Shown here: piece by piece, positions 1 through 7,843 of the stretch
How positions within the stretch are numbered: position 1 is the first letter of the stretch
Layout: the number at the start of each line of letters is the position of its first letter
IMG/VR virus record: IMGVR_UViG_3300048033_000589
Span: 1-21,429 of that record
DNA length: 21,429 nt
From: a virus
Strand: one strand, 5' to 3'
The notes under the pieces: model-generated
The model's database searches: none
Told to the model about the DNA's origin: nothing
Seen by the model: only the letters and a program-made list of their open reading frames with translations
Made by a program: the position numbers and the translations under genes

Positions 1-224
1 CGGTAAACCTAGATAATCTGTTTCGGCATATGCAAAACCCAGACATCAACCCGACGGCCCGCATAGAATTCCAAAAAATGCTCAACAAGATGGGCAGGTT
101 GGAACCGGATACCAAGGCAGACACGGCAGGGGCTGGACCCCAAGTCGTAATCAACATCACTCGTGCCAAGGACGAAAGCGAAGCCATCATTATTGAAGGT
201 CAAACCATAGAAGATGGCGCATGA
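1..224 (+). CDS. Probable small terminase subunit, C-terminal part (cut by window edge)
   Basis: The reading frame is already open at the left edge (first full codon at base 3) and stops at 222-224, so this is probably the end of a longer gene. An internal ATG at 30 would give 64 residues. The visible part has a helical stretch (ARIEFQKMLNKMGRLEP), then a polar linker, then a short strand-like segment (PQVVINITRAKD) and an acidic tail. The last 11 bases overlap the start of the large terminase gene, the usual place for the small subunit, which recognises phage DNA and recruits the large subunit. No diagnostic DNA-binding motif is visible in the remaining piece, so the assignment rests mostly on position and on the similar tails of small subunits in related gene orders. 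Confidence 0.5.
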   Translation, partial: VNLDNLFRHMQNPDINPTARIEFQKMLNKMGRLEPDTKADTAGAGPQVVINITRAKDESEAIIIEGQTIEDGA

Positions 225-1629
225 GATCAATTTTGAGGTCATAGAGAGCCTCGATGAGTTCTTTTACTCTAAAAAGTTTATATCACTGGCAGTAGGACCG
301 GTCGGATCGACCAAAACGACAGCCGGTATCATGAAAATACTGCACCACGCGGCGGTTATGGCCCCGTGTAAGGACGGAATACGCCGATCTCGTGCGATTT
401 GGGTGCGAAACACGCGAGAACAGCTGCGCGATACGAGCATTCCCGACTTTTTGAAGTGGATTCCAGACGGGGTTATGGGGTATTTCCTCAAAACCGAGTA
501 CAAATTCGTCCTAAAAGTGGGCGATATTGAGTGCGAAGTGCTGTTTCGTGGCCTCGATGATGCCAATGACGTGCGTAGATTGCTCAGTTTACAGGCTAGT
601 TTCTTCATTTTTGACGAATTTAGGGAGATCCACCCCGATATTTACAACGCTGCGCAGGGTCGTGTGGGGCGTTATCCAGACAAAATGATGAACGGTGTGG
701 GGTGTCAAACCGACGATGGAGAGGCAAATATGCACCTTTGGGGCATGACGAACCCCCCTGATATGGACACTTTTTGGGAAACTCTGCTCACAGAGCCGCC
801 TGAGAACGTGCATGTAACGATACAGCCCAGCGGTCTGGCCCCAGAGGCTGACTGGACGCAGTTTTTGCCTGATGACTACTACGATAACCTTGCTCACGGT
901 AAAACTGAAGACTGGGTGGACGTGTATATACACGCACAGTTCGGTAAGTCGTTATCTGGACAACCCGTGTTTCGTTCGTTTGATCGATCTGCTCACACAG
1001 CCAAGGATGAGCTGGTGCCGATGTACACCGATAGCCCGATTATAATCGGTGTGGACGCGGGGTTAACGCCTGCGGCGGTTGTAGGGACGGTTGCGCATGA
1101 CGGTCGACTGGTCGTCTACGACAGTCTAATCTCTGACGGTATGGGGGCGCTACGCTTCGTGAGAGAGCGCCTGAAGCCCCTGTTGGCCAATAAGTACCCT
1201 GGGCGGCGTGCGGTTGTAATTATCGATCCAGCGGCGTTTCAGCGCGTTCAGACGGACGAGAGAACGGTTGCGGACATTTACAAGAATGAAGGGTTTAGTA
1301 TCCGCCCTGCCCGTACGAACTCAATCGCGGCTCGTATCGCTGCGGTCGAAACGTACCTGACACGGATCGTAGATGGAAAGTACGGGTTTGTTATATGTCC
1401 TACCCATGCAACATCTTTGGTGCAGGCACTGTCGGGTAAGTATCGGTACAAGATCAACACGAAAGGTGCGCGGGACGAGAAACCCGAGAAGTCACACCCA
1501 TGGTCGGATGTGGCTGATGCGTTTCAGTACATGTGCCTTCACGCAGACGGCGGTGAGACATTTGGAGCGTCTAGCTTAAACACCCAACGTAAAGAGGTCG
1601 TTCGCGTCTCGTCTAGCGGCTGGACGTAA
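214..1629 (+). CDS. terL: Terminase large subunit (packaging ATPase and nuclease)
   Basis: This 471-residue protein should pump phage DNA into the empty capsid and cut the concatemer. The N-terminal ATPase half has a Walker A-type loop GPVGSTKT (residues 28-35), a Walker B FFIFDE (130-135, D134 and E135) and a coupling-type motif GMTNPP (177-182). The C-terminal half looks like the RNase H-fold nuclease, with acidic residues at IIIGVDAG (D281), VVIIDPA (D338) and HPWSDVADAFQY (D432/D435). The length is normal for the family. The start at 214 overlaps the preceding gene by 11 bases, suggesting translational coupling. The next gene is the portal, the partner on which the motor docks. All key motifs are present and there is no sign of disruption. 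Confidence 0.93.
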   Translation: MAHEINFEVIESLDEFFYSKKFISLAVGPVGSTKTTAGIMKILHHAAVMAPCKDGIRRSRAIWVRNTREQLRDTSIPDFLKWIPDGVMGYFLKTEYKFVLKVGDIECEVLFRGLDDANDVRRLLSLQASFFIFDEFREIHPDIYNAAQGRVGRYPDKMMNGVGCQTDDGEANMHLWGMTNPPDMDTFWETLLTEPPENVHVTIQPSGLAPEADWTQFLPDDYYDNLAHGKTEDWVDVYIHAQFGKSLSGQPVFRSFDRSAHTAKDELVPMYTDSPIIIGVDAGLTPAAVVGTVAHDGRLVVYDSLISDGMGALRFVRERLKPLLANKYPGRRAVVIIDPAAFQRVQTDERTVADIYKNEGFSIRPARTNSIAARIAAVETYLTRIVDGKYGFVICPTHATSLVQALSGKYRYKINTKGARDEKPEKSHPWSDVADAFQYMCLHADGGETFGASSLNTQRKEVVRVSSSGWT

Positions 1630-1631
1630 TC

Positions 1632-1662
1632 TGTTGACGTGTAAACACGTTGATGCTACTGT
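1632..1662 (+). promoter_or_regulatory. Dyad element A with possible promoter, upstream of portal
   Basis: The 62-base gap between terminase and portal holds TGTTGACGTGTAAACA at 1632-1647, a copy of a 16-bp imperfect palindrome (TGTTNAC, two bases, GTNAACA) found at three other gene junctions in this window. Its left arm contains TTGACG at 1634-1639, close to a sigma70 -35. TACTGT lies 17 bp further on, at 1657-1662, and is only a weak -10 match. The repetition is seen directly. Whether it is a promoter, an operator or both is inference. Confidence 0.55.
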
Positions 1663-1691
1663 ACGCATGACGTCACAGGTGAGATTTTGAT

Positions 1692-3728
1692 ATGGCGCTA
1701 GGCCCAGCTCTAATTCCTGTTGCGCGTGCTTCTGATCTTGAGGCGCAAGCGCAGCGTGCTTCTGATGAGAAACAGAACACCCCTATGATTCAAGGGCTGT
1801 CTTCTCACGTTTATAAGCGATGGGAAGTAATGCGGGATCATCACCAGGACAGCTTAGAAGAGCGTCTTGCGCAGTGCGTTCGCGCTCGGAATATGGAGTA
1901 TGAACCTGCAAAACTTGCTGAAATACAGGAGCAAGGTGGCTCAGAAATCTTTATGGGTATTGTCAGCGCTAAGTGTAGGACTGCTACTGCTTGGCTGCGA
2001 GATACGCTTTTAGGGACTGGCACAGATAAACCTTGGTCTCTTAGTGCGACGCCTATTCCAGAGGTGCCGCCAGACATAGCTCAGGCGATGCAGAATATAA
2101 TGCAGCAGAACCTGATGCAATATTACGACGCTGGCGGCGAACCGCCAAACGAAGCTGAGCTTAAACAGCTTGCGTCGGGTATGAAGGATACGGCCATGCG
2201 GGCCATGAAGTTCGAAGCGGAGAAGCGCGTCGAGCGGATGGAAACCAAAATGGAAGATCAGATGATCGAGGGGGGCTTTACGAAAGCGCTGTTCGAGTTC
2301 ACAAACGATATAGCGACCTTTCCTTACGCGATCCTAAAAGGACCAATTCCCCGCAAACGTAAAGCAATGAAGTACGTTGAGGGCGGATTAGGCGTAGTCG
2401 AGGTACTGCGCGACGAGTGGGAGCGCGTTGACCCGTTTAAGTTTTACTGGATGCCATGGGGCGATGATATCCACTCTATGCCTATAGCAGAACTGCATCA
2501 CTTAACGCGAGACGACGTTGAGAACATGCTCGGCGTTGAGGGCTACGACGAAGACGCTGTGCGCTCAATACTTACCGATTTCGGTTCGGGCGGGTTTAGC
2601 TGGCTCGACCACAACGATGACCTCATGGAAGACGCCACAGGGCAAGACTTTGATGAGGCGAACACAGATTTAGTCGCAGCGTTACAGCTTTGGGACACAA
2701 TCCCCGGCGATGTTTTACTAGAATGGGGGCTTAGCGAGGAAGAGGTCGAAGACCCTCAAAAATCGTATCCGTGTGAAGTGTGGATGATTGACAACATTGT
2801 CGTTCGCGCGGTGCTTAACTATGATCCATTGGGGCGTAAGCCTTACTATATGTCTTCTTTTGAAAAGGTTCCGGGCCGTATCGACGGCAACGGGGTCGCC
2901 GATCTTTGTATGGACGCTCAAAATATGTGTAACGCCGCTGCTCGGGCGCTTGCAAATAATATGGGCATCTCCTCCGGTCCACAGGTCGGCGTTAATATCA
3001 GTCGACTTCCAGCGGGCGAAGACATCACTCAGATGTACCCGTGGAAAATTTGGCAGTTCAAACAGTCCGATTACGCAGACTCAACACCGCCTATGAGCTT
3101 TTTTCAGCCGAACTCTAACGCAGCTGAACTGATGGGCGTATTTGATCGCTTTATGGCTATCTCCGACGAGGTGTCAGGTATTCCGCGTTACATGACCGGC
3201 CAGCATGTTCCAGGCGCAGGGCGTACGTCCTCGGGGCTGTCTATGCTTATGTCAAACGCCGGTAAAAGCATAAAACAAGTTATTAGCAATATTGACCATG
3301 ACGTGATGCAGCCAATGCTGGAGCGCCAGTATCAAAGAAACTTAAGGTACTCAGATGACCCAGACCTTATCGGCGATGTCCAGATTGTGGCAACGGGCGC
3401 TATGTCGCTTGTCGTTAAAGAAGCTGAAGCTGTCCGTAAGACTGACTTCCTCCGTCTTATTCTGGAAAGTCCGGTTGCACAGCAGATTGTTGGCTTGCCA
3501 GGTACGGCTGAACTCCTCCGCGACCTCGCGGGCAATCTTAACACCAATGTTGACCGCCTTGTCCCTAGCCGAGAAGATGTTCAGAAGCAGCAAGAGTTAG
3601 CTCAGCAACAGCAAATGATGATGCAGCAAATGCAGGCTCAGGAGCAAGCAGCACAGCTGCAAGAAGACGGCACGCCAAAAGGTGGGCGACAAGACAATAC
3701 AATGAGTCCCCGTCCTAATGGGCAGTAA
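1692..3728 (+). CDS. Portal protein (head-tail connector)
   Basis: This 678-residue protein is of the size and type that form the dodecameric DNA gate at one capsid vertex, through which the terminase packs and the tail ejects the genome. The best sign is the conserved segment GRTSSGLSMLMSNAGKSIK (starting near residue 510), a form widespread in portals of podoviruses, preceded by a stretch ending SDEVSGIPRYMTGQ. The N-terminal half has long charged helices (about 130-200) and many acidic patches. The last 60 residues are rich in glutamine and methionine (about 620-655), a flexible or coiled-coil tail typical of portals. The ribosome site is a modest AGGTGAG before ATG 1692. It lies between terminase and scaffold, as expected. 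Confidence 0.9.
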   Translation: MALGPALIPVARASDLEAQAQRASDEKQNTPMIQGLSSHVYKRWEVMRDHHQDSLEERLAQCVRARNMEYEPAKLAEIQEQGGSEIFMGIVSAKCRTATAWLRDTLLGTGTDKPWSLSATPIPEVPPDIAQAMQNIMQQNLMQYYDAGGEPPNEAELKQLASGMKDTAMRAMKFEAEKRVERMETKMEDQMIEGGFTKALFEFTNDIATFPYAILKGPIPRKRKAMKYVEGGLGVVEVLRDEWERVDPFKFYWMPWGDDIHSMPIAELHHLTRDDVENMLGVEGYDEDAVRSILTDFGSGGFSWLDHNDDLMEDATGQDFDEANTDLVAALQLWDTIPGDVLLEWGLSEEEVEDPQKSYPCEVWMIDNIVVRAVLNYDPLGRKPYYMSSFEKVPGRIDGNGVADLCMDAQNMCNAAARALANNMGISSGPQVGVNISRLPAGEDITQMYPWKIWQFKQSDYADSTPPMSFFQPNSNAAELMGVFDRFMAISDEVSGIPRYMTGQHVPGAGRTSSGLSMLMSNAGKSIKQVISNIDHDVMQPMLERQYQRNLRYSDDPDLIGDVQIVATGAMSLVVKEAEAVRKTDFLRLILESPVAQQIVGLPGTAELLRDLAGNLNTNVDRLVPSREDVQKQQELAQQQQMMMQQMQAQEQAAQLQEDGTPKGGRQDNTMSPRPNGQ

Positions 3729-3738
3729 AAGCTACATG

Positions 3739-3769
3739 TGTTGACACGTTAACAGCTTTAGAGTAGATT
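3739..3769 (+). promoter_or_regulatory. Dyad element B with the best -35/-10 pair
   Basis: TGTTGACACGTTAACA (3739-3754) is the most symmetrical of the four dyad copies: TGTTGAC and GTTAACA around the centre AC. It includes a perfect sigma70 -35, TTGACA (3741-3746). After a 17-bp spacer comes TAGATT (3764-3769), a four-of-six match to TATAAT. It sits in the 47-base gap between the portal and the 77-residue gene. A transcript from here would cover scaffold and capsid. Confidence 0.6.
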
Positions 3770-3775
3770 TATGAC

Positions 3776-4009
3776 ATGATTGACTTGAATCTTTGTGATC
3801 AGCAGCACGTAAAAGCACTGTTGAGACTTAAAGAAACAGGTGAAACGTCGCTGTTAGGTCTTTTTAAGGCCGAAGCAGAGAAAGCCAAAGCTCGTCTAGT
3901 GAGCGCAACCGATATGGTTTCAGTCCACCGGTTGCAAGGACGTGCAGAAGCATTTGAAGACCTACTGGAGTCCGTTGAAGAAGCGGCGAAGGTAGTAAAC
4001 CGCTCGTAA
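3776..4009 (+). CDS. Small helical protein between portal and scaffold, function unknown
   Basis: This 77-residue acidic protein appears to be almost entirely alpha-helical: a short N-terminal part (MIDLNLCDQQHVKALLRL), then two long helices rich in Ala, Glu and Lys that could pair as a hairpin (FKAEAEKAKARLVSATDM and VHRLQGRAEAFEDLLESVEEA). Small helical proteins of this kind often lie between portal and scaffold in podovirus-like genomes. I know no proven role, but the position suggests a capsid-assembly or minor virion component. Its start lies directly downstream of dyad element B, and no strong ribosome-binding site is visible ahead of the ATG. No catalytic motif is seen. Confidence 0.8.
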   Translation: MIDLNLCDQQHVKALLRLKETGETSLLGLFKAEAEKAKARLVSATDMVSVHRLQGRAEAFEDLLESVEEAAKVVNRS

Positions 4010-4016
4010 GAGCACG

Positions 4017-4064
4017 ATGAAGCACACCATATACGGGAGCAGCCTACCTACGGGCGCTGTGTAA
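4017..4064 (+). other. Possible 15-codon mini-ORF in the 82-base gap before scaffold
   Basis: The gap 4010-4091 has no dyad element. It holds an ATG at 4017 opening a 15-residue frame (MKHTIYGSSLPTGAV) that stops at 4064, shortly before the scaffold ribosome site GAGGAGAA. The sequence AAGCAC near 4020 and GTGCTT near 4074 could also pair and bracket the mini-ORF. It may be a leader peptide, a relic or chance. Only conservation in relatives could decide. Confidence 0.2.
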
Positions 4065-4091
4065 CAGAGTTGGTGCTTTGAGGAGAACCAT

Positions 4092-5048
4092 ATGGCGTTG
4101 CCAAAGCAGGTACAGGCACAGATTGCCGAAATTGAAGCGTACGAAAAATCGTTAGAAGCCCAACACGAACCTCAACCCGAGGAGTTGGATACGGAAGCGG
4201 AAGTAGTAGCGACGATCGAAGCAGCACCCGAACCTGAAGAAGCGAAGCCAGCTGACACGTCACCGACGGACGTAGAGGAAGAGACTTTTAAGCAAAAGTA
4301 CAAAACCCTTACAGGTAAGTACGATGCTGAAGTTCCACGGTTGCACCAACAGGTGCGAGAGATGACCGAGGCAACAAAGCAGCTCCAAGAGGAGCTAAAA
4401 GCGCTTAAAGTCGAACCGACAAAGCCGAAGGAGAAAGTCAGTTTAGTGACCGACGCAGATCGAGCCGAATTTGGTGAAGAACTGCTGGACGTTCAGCGCC
4501 GAGTTGCGCAGGAAGTCTCTCAAGACTACGAGGGGCGACTGGAGCAGCAAGACGCGGTTATCAAGAAGTTGCAGGACGAACTTGCAAAGACGGGTAGCCA
4601 AGTTGGAGAAGTAGGATTTAGTCAGAGGCTCAACCAAGCCGTGCCTGATTTCCCGCAGATCGACAACGATGAGCGTTGGGTAGCGTGGTTAAATGAGCAT
4701 GATCCTATGCTTAGAGGCCCACGCAGAGTTCAAGCACAGCAGGCGTTTGATGCCGGTGACGTAGAAGCCATAGCCCACTATGTGAACATGTGGAAAGAAA
4801 CGTTAGCAGCACCGACCGAAGCTAAGCCTAACCAAGCCGAACTTGAGAAGCAGGTTGCTCCAAACCGTTCTGCTAATTCTGTGCGTACACAGAGTACAAC
4901 CCAGAACTCTAAAATTTATTCGCCTAAAGACGCGGATAGAGCTTGGAATAAGGTCCGTACACTGAATACGCGAGGGCAGTACGCGGAGGCGGAAAAACTT
5001 GAAGCTGACTTAACCGCTGCGTATATGGAAGGCCGCGTTAGAGCTTAG
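4092..5048 (+). CDS. Scaffold protein for capsid assembly
   Basis: This 318-residue, highly charged protein has no hydrophobic core sequence, as is typical of phage scaffolds, which line the procapsid interior and are lost or cleaved before DNA fills the head. The first 70 residues are strongly acidic and rich in Glu and Pro. Residues about 75-185 form a likely coiled coil (KYKTLTGKYDAEVPRLHQQV onward, then EGRLEQQDAVIKKLQDELAK). A middle part (VPDFPQIDNDERWVAWLNEH) is better ordered. The C-terminus is a basic helical segment (DADRAWNKVRTLNTRGQYAE) of the kind that binds coat protein. Position between portal and major capsid gene supports the role. The start follows a good GAGGAGAACC site. 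Dyad element C separates it from the capsid gene. Confidence 0.82.
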   Translation: MALPKQVQAQIAEIEAYEKSLEAQHEPQPEELDTEAEVVATIEAAPEPEEAKPADTSPTDVEEETFKQKYKTLTGKYDAEVPRLHQQVREMTEATKQLQEELKALKVEPTKPKEKVSLVTDADRAEFGEELLDVQRRVAQEVSQDYEGRLEQQDAVIKKLQDELAKTGSQVGEVGFSQRLNQAVPDFPQIDNDERWVAWLNEHDPMLRGPRRVQAQQAFDAGDVEAIAHYVNMWKETLAAPTEAKPNQAELEKQVAPNRSANSVRTQSTTQNSKIYSPKDADRAWNKVRTLNTRGQYAEAEKLEADLTAAYMEGRVRA

Positions 5049-5056
5049 GCATAACG

Positions 5057-5087
5057 TGTTAACATGTAAGCAGCTATTAGGTCGATA
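5057..5087 (+). promoter_or_regulatory. Dyad element C upstream of major capsid gene
   Basis: TGTTAACATGTAAGCA at 5057-5072 is a third copy of the 16-bp dyad, with one base off the symmetrical consensus (AGCA for AACA). Downstream bases resemble those after copy B: 10 of the next 15 match, including a GT-C/A-GAT group near 5081-5086. The -35-like hexamer is TTAACA and the 17-bp-spaced -10 (TCGATA) is poor, so sigma70 use is uncertain. It lies 38 bases before the capsid ATG. Confidence 0.5.
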
Positions 5088-5109
5088 ACCAACTTAATAG
5101 GAGGCCAAA

Positions 5110-6120
5110 ATGGCTGCTGTATTCCCCGTCGTCGGTTCCGGCGCATTCGACACAAACCCATCTTACTCAGGTGGATTCATCCCACAACTATGGTCGCAAA
5201 AATTGAACGCTAAGTTCTATGCGAACACAATGATGACTGAAATTTCCAATACTGATTGGGAAGGCGAGATCAAAAACCAAGGCGATACAATTCGTATCCG
5301 TACTGCACCATCAATCACAATCAACGATTATGCTGGCGCTGGTACTACACTGACTTCTGAAGTCCCTGCTCCAATCTACCAAGACATGCAGATCGACCAA
5401 GGTAAATACTTCAGTGTTCAAGTAAACGATGTACTCGCACACCAAGCGGACATGGACTTGATGAACATGTTCACTGATGATGCTGCTAAACAGCTGAAGA
5501 TCAACATTGAAAACGATACGTTCTTCAACTGGTTCGTAACCACAGGCGCACACGCTAAAAACAAAGGTGCAAATGCTGGTAACATCTCAAGCGCTTATAA
5601 CTTGGGTACTGACGTAGCCCCAATCGACCAAGCAACTCCTGCGAACATTTTGAACGCAATCTTGCAAATGTCTTCATCTCTCGATGAGCAAAACGTACCG
5701 GAAGATGGCCGCTGGCTTATCATTTCACCGCGTGATCGTCAGTTGTTGATGCAAACAGACATTGCTCAAGCCTACTTCACAGGCGATCAGTCAAGCACCA
5801 TCCGTACCGGCAAAATCGGTATGTTGGACCGCTTCACTGTGTACGTGTCCAACTTGTTGCCAAAAGGCCAAGCAGGCAAAGGTCTTGTTGCGGGTCTATC
5901 AGCCACAACATCAGGCGCTTCAGTGTCTAACGCTAAAGCACGTCGTATGATGGTAGCTGGTACAAGCACAGCTTGTTCGTTTGCTTCGCAAATCAGCAAA
6001 ACTGAGCCACTTCGCAACCAGACTGACTTCGGCGACATCGTTCGCGGTCTTGCAGTATATGGTCGCAAAGTTGTTAAGCCAGAAGCTCTCTGCACCGCGA
6101 TTGTTGGAGCAGCCAGCTAA
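5110..6120 (+). CDS. Major capsid protein
   Basis: This 336-residue protein is the expected shell subunit, directly after the scaffold. Its N-terminus (SYSGGFIPQLWSQKLNAKFY), followed by EGEIKNQGDTIRIRTAPSIT and DQGKYFSVQVNDV, matches a coat family common in podovirus-like marine phages. An HK97-type fold is assumed from the family, not shown here. The ribosome site is the strongest in the window (AGGAGG at 5099-5104, five bases before the ATG), as expected for the most abundant protein. Codon use looks more uniform, with many AAC, GGT and CGT codons. Its own dyad element lies upstream and a GC-rich hairpin lies downstream, so it may be produced from a defined transcript. No cleavage signal for a maturation protease is obvious. 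Confidence 0.9.
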   Translation: MAAVFPVVGSGAFDTNPSYSGGFIPQLWSQKLNAKFYANTMMTEISNTDWEGEIKNQGDTIRIRTAPSITINDYAGAGTTLTSEVPAPIYQDMQIDQGKYFSVQVNDVLAHQADMDLMNMFTDDAAKQLKINIENDTFFNWFVTTGAHAKNKGANAGNISSAYNLGTDVAPIDQATPANILNAILQMSSSLDEQNVPEDGRWLIISPRDRQLLMQTDIAQAYFTGDQSSTIRTGKIGMLDRFTVYVSNLLPKGQAGKGLVAGLSATTSGASVSNAKARRMMVAGTSTACSFASQISKTEPLRNQTDFGDIVRGLAVYGRKVVKPEALCTAIVGAAS

Positions 6121-6133
6121 AAGCTGACTTAAC

Positions 6134-6155
6134 GGGAGGGGCTAACGTCCCTCCC
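6134..6155 (+). terminator. GC-rich hairpin after the capsid gene, probable terminator
   Basis: GGGAGGG (6134-6140) and CCCTCCC (6149-6155) form a perfect 7-bp stem with an 8-base loop, 13 bases after the capsid stop codon. The following bases are CCTTACTTG, not a long T tract, so termination is likely partial. T7-like phages have a terminator in the equivalent place after the capsid gene. It could instead protect the capsid mRNA from 3' decay. Confidence 0.55.
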
Positions 6156-6178
6156 CCTTACTTGCGAAGGGGCAGATT

Positions 6179-6868
6179 ATGGCAACTGTAAAAGTTACCG
6201 ATATTATTAGAAACGTAGAACATGTTCTACAAGACACCAGCATTCGTTGGCCACGCACGGAACTCCAGAACTGGATGAACGAAGCGTATCTAGCGATTAT
6301 TCTTATGCGCCCTGACGCAAATGCTAAAACAGGCACATTCACTTGCACAGCAGGTTCTCGACAGCAGCTGACCTCTCAGTTCGCCTCTAGTTTGAAACTT
6401 TTAGATGTTACGCGCAACTTAGCATCGGCTTCGGACAAGCGAGCCGTACGGCTTGTAGCCCGGTCTGTATTGGACGATCAACGCCCTACATGGCACGGCG
6501 AAACTGGTACGGTAAACATACAACACTACATGTATGATCCGCGCCAACCCAAAGAATTTTTTGTGTACCCACCCGCTACAACAGCAGCAGAAATTGAAGT
6601 AATTTACGCTGACGCTGTTACCGGACACGCACTCAGCGAAAGCGCTTTGGACCCGACTGGTTCTAACGCGACTGTAATTTTGCTGGACGATATTTATAAA
6701 AGTCCAATTACCGACTGGGTGCTATATCGTGCGTATTCAAAAGACGCAGAGTACGGATCAAACGAACAAAGAGCCGTAGGAGCGTACAACGCTTTCAATA
6801 CCGCTCTTGGGGCTAAAACTCAGGTAGACGCAGCTGTGTCTCCTCAGCAAGCTAGTTCGGTGACATAA
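6179..6868 (+). CDS. Head-tail adaptor protein, DUF6682-like
   Basis: This 229-residue protein begins with a helical segment typical of phage adaptor proteins that sit under the portal: VTDIIRNVEHVLQDTSIRWP then ELQNWMNEAYLAIILMRPDA. The DT..RWP..EL..W.N.A pattern is the hallmark I associate with the DUF6682 adaptor family. A beta-rich middle follows (RQPKEFFVYPPATTAAEIEV), then a helical C-terminal part (SPITDWVLYRAYSKDAEYGS) that also recurs in these proteins. It should join portal to tail and help hold DNA in the filled head. It starts after the capsid hairpin with only a weak GGGGCAG ribosome site and is one base from the next gene. Confidence 0.8.
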   Translation: MATVKVTDIIRNVEHVLQDTSIRWPRTELQNWMNEAYLAIILMRPDANAKTGTFTCTAGSRQQLTSQFASSLKLLDVTRNLASASDKRAVRLVARSVLDDQRPTWHGETGTVNIQHYMYDPRQPKEFFVYPPATTAAEIEVIYADAVTGHALSESALDPTGSNATVILLDDIYKSPITDWVLYRAYSKDAEYGSNEQRAVGAYNAFNTALGAKTQVDAAVSPQQASSVT

Positions 6869-6869
6869 C

Positions 6870-7508
6870 ATGGCAAAAACGTGGGCGAGCTTTCTTCCGT
6901 ATGTGCAGCCACACGTTCCCGGCTGTCCACAGGTTGTAATTGACACACATCTGCAAGAAGCGGCGGCTGAGTTTATTGGCCGCAGTGAACTTTGGCGTTT
7001 TGACATTGAATCAGATTTTACGAGTAAAAATACATCTGACTATGAAATTGACGTTCCTAGCGGAGCGGTTTTAGAGAATGTTTTATCGTTATTTGTTGAC
7101 GGTTCAGCTGCAAAACGCGTTACCGACAGGCATTTTCAGTCCTCAAATACGACTGAAAATTCTGCGCCTTCCTCGTTTAGTATATACCAAGACAACCAAA
7201 TACGGTTTTTCCCAACGCCAGACCGAAAGTATACGTTCGAGGGTGTGGGAGTTTTAAAGCCGTCTTTAAGTGCTACAGGCGTAGAAGACTTTATATTCGA
7301 AACGCACGGGCGCTCTATCGCGTGCGGGGCCATTTGGCGACTAGCAATTATCCCGGGCAAAGAATGGTCGAACCCCGAGGTGGCGATGTACTATAAAACC
7401 GAGTTCTACAAGCACATGGACGCCGCTAAAGGGCGAGACACGCGGCGCGTTAATTTGCGCATTGCTCCTGTTGGCTTTGACCGAGCTACAGCTGGCGGAG
7501 GAAGATAA
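6870..7508 (+). CDS. Second head-tail adaptor / tail tube-like connector protein
   Basis: This 212-residue protein has the layout of tail-tubular A or second adaptor proteins in short-tailed phages. It has an N-terminal helical region (WASFLPYVQPHVPGCPQVVI, then LQEAAAEFIGRSELWRFDIE), a central beta-rich part (SIYQDNQIRFFPTPDRKYTF) and a final helical part (SNPEVAMYYKTEFYKHMDAA) ending in RRVNLRIAPVGFDR. The early helical segment recalls proteins that start with an array of helices contacting the portal. It follows the DUF6682-like adaptor by one base and overlaps the next gene by one base, so the block is probably translated as a unit. Exact orthology to T7 gp11 or P22 gp4 cannot be judged by eye. 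Confidence 0.7.
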   Translation: MAKTWASFLPYVQPHVPGCPQVVIDTHLQEAAAEFIGRSELWRFDIESDFTSKNTSDYEIDVPSGAVLENVLSLFVDGSAAKRVTDRHFQSSNTTENSAPSSFSIYQDNQIRFFPTPDRKYTFEGVGVLKPSLSATGVEDFIFETHGRSIACGAIWRLAIIPGKEWSNPEVAMYYKTEFYKHMDAAKGRDTRRVNLRIAPVGFDRATAGGGR

Positions 7509-7843
7509 TGGCTACAACCTTTAAATACGTGCAAGGCGATACGGGTCCACAAATCAAAGTAGCCCTTACAGAAGAAGATACTGGGGGTGCGGTTGATCTA
7601 ACAGGCGGCACAGCCACACTGCACTTCAGAGCCGCAGGCGAAGAAACTGTATTGTTTAGTCGCGGATTGTTTATCAACCCGGAAACGGCGTCTGACGGCG
7701 TTGCCATCCTGCAATGGCAAGCGAACGACTTAAACCAAGACGCTGGTGCCTATGAGGGCGAGATCGAAGTGGTTCGCAGCACAGGTTTGCGCGAGACACT
7801 GTACGACAAATTAAAATTTAAGATTAGGGAAGACTTCGCATGA
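7508..7843 (+). CDS. Small BppU N-terminal-like beta protein, virion appendage
   Basis: This 111-residue protein resembles the N-terminal immunoglobulin-like domain of the lactococcal phage baseplate protein BppU. It opens with KYVQGDTGPQIKVALTEEDT, followed by VDLTGGTATLHFRAAGEETV, and a later AYEGEIEVVRSTGLRETL and DKLKFKIRED. The pattern 'V..GD..P.i...L.d...G...DLtGat....' is typical of this fold, which often stands alone as a short gene next to fibre genes. It probably forms an attachment or spacer part of the appendages. The ATG shares an A with the preceding TAA (TAATG), with AGGAAG upstream. The end overlaps the next gene by four bases (ATGA). Confidence 0.65.
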   Translation: MATTFKYVQGDTGPQIKVALTEEDTGGAVDLTGGTATLHFRAAGEETVLFSRGLFINPETASDGVAILQWQANDLNQDAGAYEGEIEVVRSTGLRETLYDKLKFKIREDFA

